From positions 1 through 7,248 of the forward strand of contig JAZGDL010000505.1 in the NCBI GenBank assembly GCA_036477795.1: a stretch of DNA of 7,248 nt, in the 5' to 3' direction. Each line of letters starts with the position of its first letter. Within the stretch, counting starts at the first letter, position 1. Below the pieces are notes generated by a model that worked only from the letters and a program-made list of their open reading frames with translations, made no database searches and had not been told where the DNA came from. This document shows positions 1-6,581 of this stretch, piece by piece. The translations under genes were made by a program, and so were the position numbers. Source of the stretch: JAZGDL01 sp036477795. Lineage in GTDB: Bacteria; Planctomycetota; Phycisphaerae; UBA1845.

Positions 1-266
1 TCCTCGCTGTGGGCAATCGTTCAGTAGTGGCAGTTGTTGGCCCGTGACACCACCGTGGCGATCAATTCGCGTTGGGCACGGGACAGGGGCGATGGTTTGT
101 ACATGATGCTCAGATACTGGGCCATGCTCGATTGCAGGACGGGCGGGTTAAGGCTCTGGATCTTGAGGATATTGAACACGCGACCGGCGCGAGCGACGGC
201 TGCTTTGTACACGGAGGCGAGCAGCCCTTCCGCGGATTCCTGGTCGATTGTCCTGATCCACGCCAT
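1..266 (-). CDS. AhpD-like / carboxymuconolactone decarboxylase-family peroxidase-related protein, candidate selenoprotein (partial, runs off the left edge)
   Basis: Seen: from ATG at 266 the frame gives 81 residues beginning MAWIRTID and containing 'AGRVFNILKIQSLNP' and 'SPLSRAQRELIATVVS', typical of AhpD-like peroxidase-related proteins. It reaches ANNCHY and then TGA at 23-21. After the TGA the same frame reads T-I-A-H-S-E to the window edge, which again fits the family (CxYCxxxH). With TGA read as residue 82, the AhpD proton-relay set is complete and correctly spaced: Glu67, Cys79, residue 82, His86. Known: in Mycobacterium tuberculosis AhpD the equivalents are Glu118, Cys130, Cys133 and His137, and the second Cys attacks the peroxide. 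Inference: the gene continues past position 1 with TGA as selenocysteine, or it is a Cys-to-stop mutant. Only 20 bases follow the TGA, so a SECIS hairpin cannot be judged. No clear Shine-Dalgarno precedes the start, but MAWIR is the usual start for this family. Likely role: a small cytoplasmic thiol or selenol peroxidase or disulfide-handling enzyme. Confidence 0.82.
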
Positions 267-275
267 AACAGTTCG

Positions 276-304
276 ATTCTATGCTGGATTCGGCGGATTC
301 GCAA
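276..304 (-). promoter_or_regulatory. Predicted sigma70-type promoter for the AhpD-like gene
   Basis: On the minus strand TTGCGA (304-299) and TAGAAT (281-276) are separated by exactly 17 bases. They match the -35 consensus at 4 of 6 positions and the -10 consensus at 5 of 6. Transcription would be expected to start near 269, only a few bases before the ATG at 266. This would give an almost leaderless mRNA, consistent with the lack of a Shine-Dalgarno. It lies between the transposase stub and the AhpD-like start. It is a pattern match only. Confidence 0.45.
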
Positions 305-336
305 TCCGGAAGTGGACGGGCGTTCACCTGCACGGA

Positions 337-525
337 TTATTGCTGCGTTGGGCTTGGCTGGGACCCTCGCAACAGCATCACCGGCGTTGACGCGACAAGC
401 TCTGCTTCGTTCAGTTCACGAAAGGGTAGCAGTCCCGCGTCGCTCGTAGTCTTCGCTCCGTGGAATTCGAGCTTTGGTTTGCCGTCGAATTGAACACGAA
501 GTGCCCGCTTTCGCTTGTCACCCAT
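337..525 (-). pseudogene. IS1380-family transposase, 5' fragment
   Basis: Seen: ATG at 525 is preceded by AGGAG at a normal distance and opens a 62-codon frame. The first ~41 residues, with RVQFDGKPKLEFHGAKTTSD followed by AGLLPFREL, match the N-terminus of IS1380-type DDE transposases ('LEFHGA.ITSDAGLL.(F/Y)REL'). Past about position 403 I no longer recognise the family, and the frame stops at 337. Known: these transposases are roughly 400-500 residues, so the whole catalytic core is missing. Inference: this is the 5' end of an inserted element whose remainder was deleted, leaving an intact start and ribosome site but no active enzyme. No terminal inverted repeat was identified. The fragment lies directly upstream of the AhpD-like gene on the same strand. 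Confidence 0.72.
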
Positions 526-656
526 TGGATGCTCCTGTCAAGATGGCCGAAAACTCTTGAATTACAGCGACAAGCTGGACGTATCATGCCATCACAAACA
601 CTGCATCTGGGAAATCCCTGGGCAACTGACGAGCGATAGAGCATCGAGAATGAGTG

Positions 657-3600
657 TTAACCGCCGGTGTTGTTCGACTGAAATAGGCCGAAGTCCAGCA
701 GATCGACGCGTCTGTCGTGGTTGAGGTCGGCGCAGCCACATTCCGGGCCTATCTCGATTGCTGGGCCGGTGACGCAGTCCTGGAAGAGCGGGTAGTCCAG
801 GAGGCTTACGGTGTTGTCGTTGTTCAGGTCGCCCAGCGTTGGGGAGCAGGCGGCTAACGTGATGGTTCCGTTTCCCTGCGCGGCGTCGAAGCCTCCGGCC
901 TGGATGAGGTAACAGTTTCCGATTTCGACCCATGAGGCGACGCTCGATTGCAGGCCGCAGGAATCGTCGTTGCAGTCCAGGAGGTTGGCCTCGTTTGCCC
1001 GGCAGGTGCAGCCATCGTATATGGCGAGGGCGGTGTCGAAGCCACTGCCACAAGTACTAACCGTCAGAGGGCCCATGAAGTCTGCGGTGTACTTGTACCA
1101 GATGTCTGAGCCAAGGTCGCCGCATGGTGATGGGCCGTCGGAGGTTGCGGACACATTGGAGAACGGTGTTGCGCCGAGGTCGATCGGGAGGCTGTCGATA
1201 CAGTAGTCGTTAAACGGTTCAGCGCAGTCGGTCGTGGCCAGTGCGGCGCAGGCAGCGTCCCACTCGGTAGTGCAGCAGGATGGATTGTCGGCGCAGACGT
1301 TGACGCAGCAATCCGCGTTTTCGCAACCTGGTGAACCGTTGGCGGTGAAGCAACTGCCGGCTGCCGGGTCTCCGCAATTGGCAAAGCCATCCTCCGTGAT
1401 GACGAGCGTGCCCACACCGGTATCGTGGTCGAAACCGCCGAGCTGGATTTTGTAGCATCCGCCCTCGACGACCGGCACGGTGACCTCCGATTCCACGCTA
1501 GTACATGCATCATCGTCGCAGTCCAGAGTGTCGCCGACGTTTGCCGGACAGTGGCACCCCTCATAAACGGCCAATTTGGTGTCGTAGTCCGCGTCGTCAC
1601 AAAGACTGAGGGTTGCCAGGCCTGTGGACGCTGGGATGTAATCCCACCAGATGTCGGGGAAGATGTCGTCACAGGGTCCGTTATCGGGGCCGTCGGCGCT
1701 GGCGTTTTCCGTAGTGAACGGGTAGTTGCCGAAGGTAACCCGTGGCGCATCTTCGCAATCGTCGCTGCCCGAATCGTCGGTTTCCAGGAAGAGATTGAGT
1801 CTACCGCCGCCGGTTACACCGCCGGCGCCGCCGACCTGGATCAGATAGCAGTTTCCCTCCACAACGGGAAGGATCAGTTCGGACCGCGTGCCGCAGACAT
1901 TGTCATTGCAAGCCAGCAGGTTCGCGATGTTGGGTTGACACGTGCAACCGTCGTAGATTGCGATGACCGTATCGAAGCTGCTGTCGCACAGGCTTGCGGT
2001 CAGTGTTCCCGAAACGCCCGGGACATAGCGATACCAGATGTCTCTGCCAATGTTGCAGGGCGATGGGCCGTCGCTGGTGGTCAGGGAGTTTGAGAAGCCA
2101 ACCAAACCCTCGGGAATCGGGATGGCGTTGATACAATCATCGTTGGCCGGAAGCGGCGAGCACAAATCCGTTGCAAGAGAGGTGCAGGAAGCGCCCCATC
2201 CCGCCTCGCAACATGATGCATCCACATTGCAGACGAGGTCGCAGCAGTGGTTGTTGTCGCAGCCGGCTGTGCCGTTTGCCTCGACGCAGGATCCGGCTGA
2301 TGGTTCGCCACAGACCGGGTAGAATCTCGTAAGTCCGATCGTTCCCAGGCCCCCCTCGCAGTTGGAAGGTCCAGCGATACGCAGCTTGTAGCATTGCCCT
2401 TCGACAACAGGAATGGTGACAAAGGCTCCGCCGGGGGTGAAGCCGAAGTCGCATTCGATCAAATCCGCATCGTTGACCGGGCAGCCGCACCCGTCGTACG
2501 CGACCAGGAACGTGGGCGGGCGAGGAAGACTTTCAAAGATCGCCCGCACACGCAGATCGCCGTTGAAGTCCGCAATATGGTCGTAAAAGATGTCCCGACA
2601 GATTCCGTTGTCGCGGCATAGGAAGCCGCCTCCTCCGGACCCATTGATGTTGTAAAACGGCGTTTCGGCATCGGTAAGAAGGAGTGCATTTTCGCAGTTG
2701 TTGTTGGGCGGGCGGCACACACCGATCACGCCTTGTGCGCAGAAGTCGTCCCAGGCCACCTCGCAGCAGAACGGGTCCATCTTGCATACGTCACTGCAGC
2801 AGGTGAAGTCGTCACAACCGGGGGTGCCGTTGGCCTGGTGGCAGCTTCCGGCGCCGGAATGACCACAGTTCCAGCAGTGTTGCACGGCAAGGCCCGCGCA
2901 CAGGCCCCCCCAAGTGCTCTGAACGCACGAAGCGTTCTCGCACTGTGCATCTGTGGTACAAGGACGGTCCGCGTCGGGCCCGGTGTCGCAGCGTTTTCCG
3001 TCGCAGCAGTCAATTTCCAGGTTGCACACCGCCTGACAACATTGTTGATCGTCACAGCCCTCGGTCCCGTTGGGATGGAAACAGCTTCCGGCCCGGGGAT
3101 TGCCGCAGCCGGTGCAAAGGCTCTGCCACAGATCCACGCAGCCTTCGTCCCATCCTGTGCAACAGGAGGGCCTGGCTCCGCAAACCGATTCGCAGCATTC
3201 GGCTGATATGGCCGTCGGGCAGAACGGAATGATCCATGAGGAAAACAAGCCGTGGAGCCAGCAAAGCATGCGGCCGTTCTGCTGGTTGCTGAATTGATTG
3301 TAGCAGGAATCGGGTGCGGAGCTCATGTAGTTTCGCGGCTGGGTCGGGCCCCAGAGTACGTCGCTGCAGCCGTCGACTCCACCCGGAGGCAAGCAACCGA
3401 AGTTCAGCGGCGTCGGCGGCGTATCAGAGCAGTAGTCACCGGTGGTGTCGCCGTTGGCGCCGTCGGCCCGCTCGTAGCAGGGCGTGCATGCGCCGACTTC
3501 GCTGACGCCACGGTGGGTGTGCCACAGGCCAAGCGTGTGTCCCAGCAGGTGAGTCATGGTCTTCTGTTCGAAGCCGAACGCGTCATTATCCACGAGAATA

Positions 3601-4211
3601 CCGCCGAATACACTCAGGGCCATGGGGTCCCACGGAAACGTGGCTGACCCTGCCACGTTCGACTGCAGGCCGACGATGTAGACATTGCACTGCTCGAGTG
3701 GGTTACCGGCGTACAGAAACTTCATGGTGTCGACTTCTGTGGGGTCGTTGTCGTTGAGGCTGCGGAACCTGCTGTCGTCGATGATTTTGATATCAGACGC
3801 TTCGAATTTAATTTTGTAGGGAAGGAAGTCCGCGTTCAACTGCAGGAGTTGAGCGGCTATGAGACCGAGCGTTGATGCCGGGTCGGTGCCGTCGTCGAGA
3901 CGAAAGATGTTGAACTGCAAGCGTACCGTCACAGCCCTTTGGCCTGGTATTGGAATGAAGCTGTTCCGGAGCGAGGGCAAGTCGCAGCCCCCTTGGATGG
4001 GACAGCCGCCTGCCGGGACACCAGGTCTTGCGATGCCCTTGGCTTTCCAGTCGCGCATGGTCCCGCAGGAGTCGATGGATTCTCCAGCGGCGGGGGCCGG
4101 GGACTCGGCTGCCACCACGGAACCGAACACCAGTAACAAACACGCGGCGATAAAGGCAGCCTCCGCAATGGGAATTGCGACAAAGACGGGTACCTGCAGG
4201 CGCATTTTCAT
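657..4211 (-). CDS. Secreted multidomain protein: degenerate M43 (pappalysin-type) metalloprotease domain, Cys-rich modules, beta-sandwich repeats, dockerin-like C-terminus
   Basis: Start chosen at ATG 4211 (1184 residues), not the upstream ATG at 4334: GGAGGGAGAG lies just before it and the protein then opens with a signal peptide (K2, R4, hydrophobic to ~33, likely cleavage after VVAA, residue 35). Residues ~90-330 are an M43-like protease fold: zinc motif HLLGHTLGLWH (221-231), DTPP (263-266) and Met-turn NYM (294-296). The expected Glu222 is Leu, so activity is doubtful. Cys-rich modules 'CGxxxAGSCxxxNGTxGC...CC...VC...CC' fall at ~369-449, 449-499, 634-684 and 946-996, with a half module at ~338-368. 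They alternate with four related beta-sandwich-like repeats (~500-633, 687-812, 815-940, 998-1121) marked by 'DIWY.Y', 'YDGC.C' and 'PVVEG.CY'. Residues 1124-1184 hold two calcium loops (D1128-D1139, D1162-D1173). Inference: an exported, disulfide-rich, cell-surface or extracellular binding protein, partner unknown. It has no operon partner. Confidence 0.88.
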   Translation of the reverse strand: MKMRLQVPVFVAIPIAEAAFIAACLLLVFGSVVAAESPAPAAGESIDSCGTMRDWKAKGIARPGVPAGGCPIQGGCDLPSLRNSFIPIPGQRAVTVRLQFNIFRLDDGTDPASTLGLIAAQLLQLNADFLPYKIKFEASDIKIIDDSRFRSLNDNDPTEVDTMKFLYAGNPLEQCNVYIVGLQSNVAGSATFPWDPMALSVFGGILVDNDAFGFEQKTMTHLLGHTLGLWHTHRGVSEVGACTPCYERADGANGDTTGDYCSDTPPTPLNFGCLPPGGVDGCSDVLWGPTQPRNYMSSAPDSCYNQFSNQQNGRMLCWLHGLFSSWIIPFCPTAISAECCESVCGARPSCCTGWDEGCVDLWQSLCTGCGNPRAGSCFHPNGTEGCDDQQCCQAVCNLEIDCCDGKRCDTGPDADRPCTTDAQCENASCVQSTWGGLCAGLAVQHCWNCGHSGAGSCHQANGTPGCDDFTCCSDVCKMDPFCCEVAWDDFCAQGVIGVCRPPNNNCENALLLTDAETPFYNINGSGGGGFLCRDNGICRDIFYDHIADFNGDLRVRAIFESLPRPPTFLVAYDGCGCPVNDADLIECDFGFTPGGAFVTIPVVEGQCYKLRIAGPSNCEGGLGTIGLTRFYPVCGEPSAGSCVEANGTAGCDNNHCCDLVCNVDASCCEAGWGASCTSLATDLCSPLPANDDCINAIPIPEGLVGFSNSLTTSDGPSPCNIGRDIWYRYVPGVSGTLTASLCDSSFDTVIAIYDGCTCQPNIANLLACNDNVCGTRSELILPVVEGNCYLIQVGGAGGVTGGGRLNLFLETDDSGSDDCEDAPRVTFGNYPFTTENASADGPDNGPCDDIFPDIWWDYIPASTGLATLSLCDDADYDTKLAVYEGCHCPANVGDTLDCDDDACTSVESEVTVPVVEGGCYKIQLGGFDHDTGVGTLVITEDGFANCGDPAAGSCFTANGSPGCENADCCVNVCADNPSCCTTEWDAACAALATTDCAEPFNDYCIDSLPIDLGATPFSNVSATSDGPSPCGDLGSDIWYKYTADFMGPLTVSTCGSGFDTALAIYDGCTCRANEANLLDCNDDSCGLQSSVASWVEIGNCYLIQAGGFDAAQGNGTITLAACSPTLGDLNNDNTVSLLDYPLFQDCVTGPAIEIGPECGCADLNHDRRVDLLDFGLFQSNNTGG

Positions 4212-4215
4212 TATA

Positions 4216-4225
4216 CTCTCCCTCC
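4216..4225 (-). promoter_or_regulatory. Strong Shine-Dalgarno that fixes the start of the secreted protein
   Basis: On the minus strand GGAGGGAGAG ends four bases before ATG 4211. No comparable site was noted before the upstream in-frame ATG at 4334, and the 41 residues between the two would bury the signal peptide, so 4211 is the better start. Confidence 0.7.
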
Positions 4226-4304
4226 GCTTCGAATCCTCGCGGACGACCTGAAACGAATGATTGGTCCCCTTGACGTTTGAGAACGGTACAAACCCACAAT
4301 ACAC

Positions 4305-4334
4305 ATCATAGCTGAGTCGAGCGCTCGGCTTCAA
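4305..4334 (-). promoter_or_regulatory. Predicted sigma70-type promoter for the secreted multidomain protein
   Basis: On the minus strand TTGAAG (4334-4329) and TATGAT (4310-4305) are 18 bases apart, matching consensus at 4 of 6 and 5 of 6 positions. Transcription would start near 4297, leaving an untranslated leader of about 85 bases before ATG 4211. It lies inside the upstream extension of the reading frame, which supports the shorter start. Pattern match only. Confidence 0.4.
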
Positions 4335-4786
4335 GCGGGATATGTCCGAATTGCTGCGAATCGTAGTCCTTATGAGGCACTTTCGCCGCGAAATGGGCTG
4401 TCGAGTTGGTTTCTTCTGGTTGGAGTCGGGCTCTCGCAGTCGTCCTCGCGACGGCGTGCGGAATTCTCACTGCACTTAACCGCGTAATCGGCATGGGCAT
4501 GGCGTTTTCCGGGAGCGAACTTCGTTTTGAGCATTTCGGCCTGTAAGCAACACAGCGAATCGGCTCGGCGAGAGCAACGGTCTACTGCATGGGACGCAGT
4601 GTGCGCGGGAAGCCGTGAGGTAACGGGCGGCCACGGTAAGGGCGGAGAATATCCAAGGCTCTTGCCAGGAGCAGGGCAAATGAGGTATATGGACATCAAG
4701 CGAGTTGGCTGGGTTTGAGGCGCTCACGCCTGGCTGGTTTTCAGGCGCCTCGTGACAGCGTGCACATCCCCAAGCCGTCGGCATAA
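4335..4786. other. Intergenic region without a recognisable gene
   Basis: About 450 bases between the promoter of the secreted protein and the CheB remnant. The open frames on either strand have translations rich in Arg, Ser, Pro and Cys with no family resemblance, and I do not regard them as genes. It contains an inverted repeat at 4717-4751 and a short stretch at 4611-4639 whose ends resemble the large palindrome at 7080-7118. No tRNA or known structured RNA was recognised. Confidence 0.5.
4717..4751. repeat. Inverted repeat with two alternative pairings
   Basis: GAGGCGC (4717-4723) pairs with GCGCCTC (4745-4751). Alternatively CGCCTG (4727-4732) pairs with CAGGCG (4742-4747). The two stems share bases 4745-4747 and cannot form together. 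There is no T-run after a plus-strand hairpin, so it does not look like a standard terminator. It lies shortly before the CheB remnant. Confidence 0.4.
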
Positions 4787-5071
4787 CTGTTCTGCGGTCG
4801 GGCTACTGCCGCGGCCAGCAACAGAGAAACGCTTGGCCAACCACCGGCAAAGGTTACGCCGGTCAGGGCCACAGAGGACATGCCCACGGGTGCGGTCGTG
4901 GCCATCGGGATCAGCGCGGGCGGGCCGGCGACGCTGCACCAGATGATTCCCGCCCTGCCCAAACGCTTCCCCCCCGTGCTCATCGCCCAGCACATGCCGG
5001 CCGACTTTACCGGGCCGTTCGCGAAACGCGTCGACCAGGGTGTCGCTGACCTTCCCGGTCATGGCCGTTGA
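4787..5071 (+). pseudogene. cheB: CheB protein-glutamate methylesterase remnant (start of the catalytic domain only)
   Basis: Seen: the frame open from 4787 to TGA 5071 contains 'GAVVAIGISAGGP', then 'IPALPKRFPPVLIAQHMPAD' and 'FTGPFAKRVDQ'. This is the N-terminal third of the CheB catalytic domain, with the nucleophile Ser in GxSxGG and the His of QHMP. The sequence before ATG 4880 ('PAKVTPVRATED') looks like the linker that precedes this domain in CheB. Missing: the N-terminal receiver domain (an in-frame TAA lies at 4784-4786) and everything after FAKRVDQ (~5039), including the catalytic Asp. Known: CheB removes methyl groups from chemoreceptor glutamates. Inference: a non-functional fragment with both ends lost. 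No chemotaxis gene is near it, and the neighbouring fragment in another frame does not look like CheB. Confidence 0.75.
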
Positions 5072-5240
5072 CAACCTCGACACGCTCATGGGCGAGGATC
5101 TCGCCCGCCGCGTGCGGGCTAAGGGAACCGACCTGGTCGACATCGTTCGCGACGCCCGTCATAGTTCCTATCGACCGCAGGAGTTGTTTTGCCTGCAAGA
5201 AGCCGACGGCGCCAGGGCGGTTCGTGTCTGGCTCGAATAG
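5040..5240 (+). pseudogene. Unidentified C-terminal gene fragment downstream of the CheB remnant
   Basis: A frame one base ahead of the CheB frame, opening at GTG 5040 with an internal ATG at 5060, ends at TAG 5240. It contains 'VMAVDNLDTLMGEDLARRVR', 'DLVDIVRDARHSSYRPQELF' and ends 'AVRVWLE'. The composition looks like real protein: amphipathic helix-like stretches and few Cys or Pro. No Shine-Dalgarno was seen before either start. I do not recognise the family. It is not the expected continuation of CheB, so it is probably the 3' end of another gene joined near 5030-5060 by a deletion. It ends 32 bases before the MFS gene. It could also be a short independent gene. Confidence 0.4.
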
Positions 5241-5272
5241 CGGGTAGGATCCGATTCCGCGTGAGGGTACCT

Positions 5273-6550
5273 ATGGGACGTAGGACACTGTCGCTTCACG
5301 ATACGGTGACCTTGGGCGAAGTGTCGGCAGCCACCGCACCGCGGAAGCTGCGCATGGCCCTGCGAACGCGGCACGCCGCCGCCTTGGGGGTGGCCCTGTT
5401 TCTCGCCATGCTTCCGGTCACCATGATGGTGCCGGTCCTGAAGGAATTGATCTCCGATCGCTTTGCCGCCGGCTCGTTCTGGACGCACAGCTTCATGTCG
5501 ATGAATATGATCGGTGCGGTGCTCTTCGCCCCGTTGGGCGGGGCCCTCGCCGACCGCCTGGGCCGACGCAAACCGATTTTGATCGTCGCCGCCTGTTGCG
5601 ACGCCCTGCTGCTGTGGCTGATGCCCTACCTGACTTCGCTCGGCCTCCTGCTTTCCATTCGGTTTCTCGAGGGGGGGGCACACATCCTGGTGGTGACGGC
5701 GCTGATGGCCATGGCCGGCGACTGGGCCGATCCGAAACGCCCCGGCCGAATGATGGGCGTGATCGGAGCGACCTTGATCTTCGGGACCGCCTGCGGCGCG
5801 CCCTTGGGCGGTCGGATTGGTGAGTACATGCCGGTACTGGTCTTCCGAATCGGCGCGGGACTGTCACTGACTGTCGCGATTCTGGCGATGATTGTCCTCC
5901 GCGAGGGGCCGATGAGACCGCTCGCAGGTCGGCTTCGCGACGCCCTGGGCCTGCTGAAACAGCGGCGCGAGCTCCTGGTCCCCTATGCGTACGCGTTCAT
6001 CGATCGGTTCTGTGTCGGCGTGATCGTCTCTGGCTTCGTGCTGTTTCTTGGCGAGGTCCACGGCCTGTCGCCGGCCTCCCGCGGCGGGTTGCTCGCCCTG
6101 TTTCTGTTTCCGTTCGCCTTCTTGTGTTATCCGATGGGGCGGCTCTCGGACCGCATCGGGCGGGTGATGCCGATGTGCGCGGGCAGCATCGGATTCGGTT
6201 TCGTGTACGCATCGTACGGCGTTCTTCCCTCGGACCTGCTCCCCGCGGCCATGGTGCTGTCCGGAGTCCTGAGTGCGGCCATGTTCGCCCCCAATCTGGC
6301 GATGTGCGCCGACCTCGCGCCAGCGAAACATCGGGCCACGGTGTACGCCGGGTTCAACGTGGCCGGCAGCCTGGGTTTCATCTGCGGTCCATTGGTCAGT
6401 GGATGGGTCTGCGGGGCGCTGGCCTACCGGAGTGACCCCCTCTTGGCATACCAGACGGCGTTCCTCATCGCCGGGGGCGCCGAAGTGCTCTGCGCGCTCG
6501 TATCGCTGCCGTGGCTGCTCAGGCTGCGCAGAGAAGGGCGCACGAGGTAA
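5273..6550 (+). CDS. Major facilitator superfamily (MFS) transporter, probable drug/H+ antiporter-like efflux permease
   Basis: Start chosen at ATG 5273, preceded by GAGGG five bases upstream, giving 425 residues. An in-frame ATG at 5189 would add 28 Arg-rich residues with no ribosome site. About twelve membrane segments are visible (roughly 34-56, 73-92, 101-120, 123-146, 160-181, 187-209, 238-260, 270-289, 299-317, 322-344, 357-381, 393-416). The signature MFS loop follows TM2 as GGALADRLGRRKP (~89-101), with a weaker second copy MGRLSDRIGRVMP (~288-300) after TM8. A TM4 Arg-Gly motif (R130..G134) and a TM5 'GTACGAPLGG' resemble motifs B and C of 12-segment antiporters. Known: these inner-membrane proteins exchange small molecules for protons. 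The substrate cannot be inferred. It follows the unidentified fragment by 32 bases and converges with the DUF115 remnant. Confidence 0.9.
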   Translation: MGRRTLSLHDTVTLGEVSAATAPRKLRMALRTRHAAALGVALFLAMLPVTMMVPVLKELISDRFAAGSFWTHSFMSMNMIGAVLFAPLGGALADRLGRRKPILIVAACCDALLLWLMPYLTSLGLLLSIRFLEGGAHILVVTALMAMAGDWADPKRPGRMMGVIGATLIFGTACGAPLGGRIGEYMPVLVFRIGAGLSLTVAILAMIVLREGPMRPLAGRLRDALGLLKQRRELLVPYAYAFIDRFCVGVIVSGFVLFLGEVHGLSPASRGGLLALFLFPFAFLCYPMGRLSDRIGRVMPMCAGSIGFGFVYASYGVLPSDLLPAAMVLSGVLSAAMFAPNLAMCADLAPAKHRATVYAGFNVAGSLGFICGPLVSGWVCGALAYRSDPLLAYQTAFLIAGGAEVLCALVSLPWLLRLRREGRTR

Positions 6551-6581
6551 GTGGTCGCCCGTACATGGATGTATCGAGTGG

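Noticed and set aside
600..656. Possible terminator after the secreted protein (GGGATTTCCC palindrome near 613-622)
   Set aside because: Only three base pairs form around a four-base loop and no T-run follows, so it is not a convincing terminator.
1425..2093. Long plus-strand open frame (222 codons) inside the secreted protein gene
   Set aside because: It is antisense to a clearly coding GC-rich gene with repeated modules. The translation is low-complexity Val/Ala/Gly without a domain.
4200..4211. Lipoprotein signal (IAAC at residues 21-24 of the secreted protein)
   Set aside because: The Cys lies in the middle of the hydrophobic stretch, and a better type I cleavage site follows at residue 35.
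4212..4334. Upstream in-frame extension of the secreted protein (41 extra residues)
   Set aside because: It would place the signal peptide internally, no ribosome site was noted before it, and it overlaps the predicted promoter and leader.
4476..4784. Minus-strand 102-codon open frame in the intergenic region
   Set aside because: Its composition is unlike real protein, it has no recognisable motif, and it overlaps an inverted repeat.
6562..6573. TACAT/ATGTA palindrome between the convergent MFS and DUF115 ends
   Set aside because: The stem is short and AT-rich with a two-base spacer and no T-run, so it could easily arise by chance.
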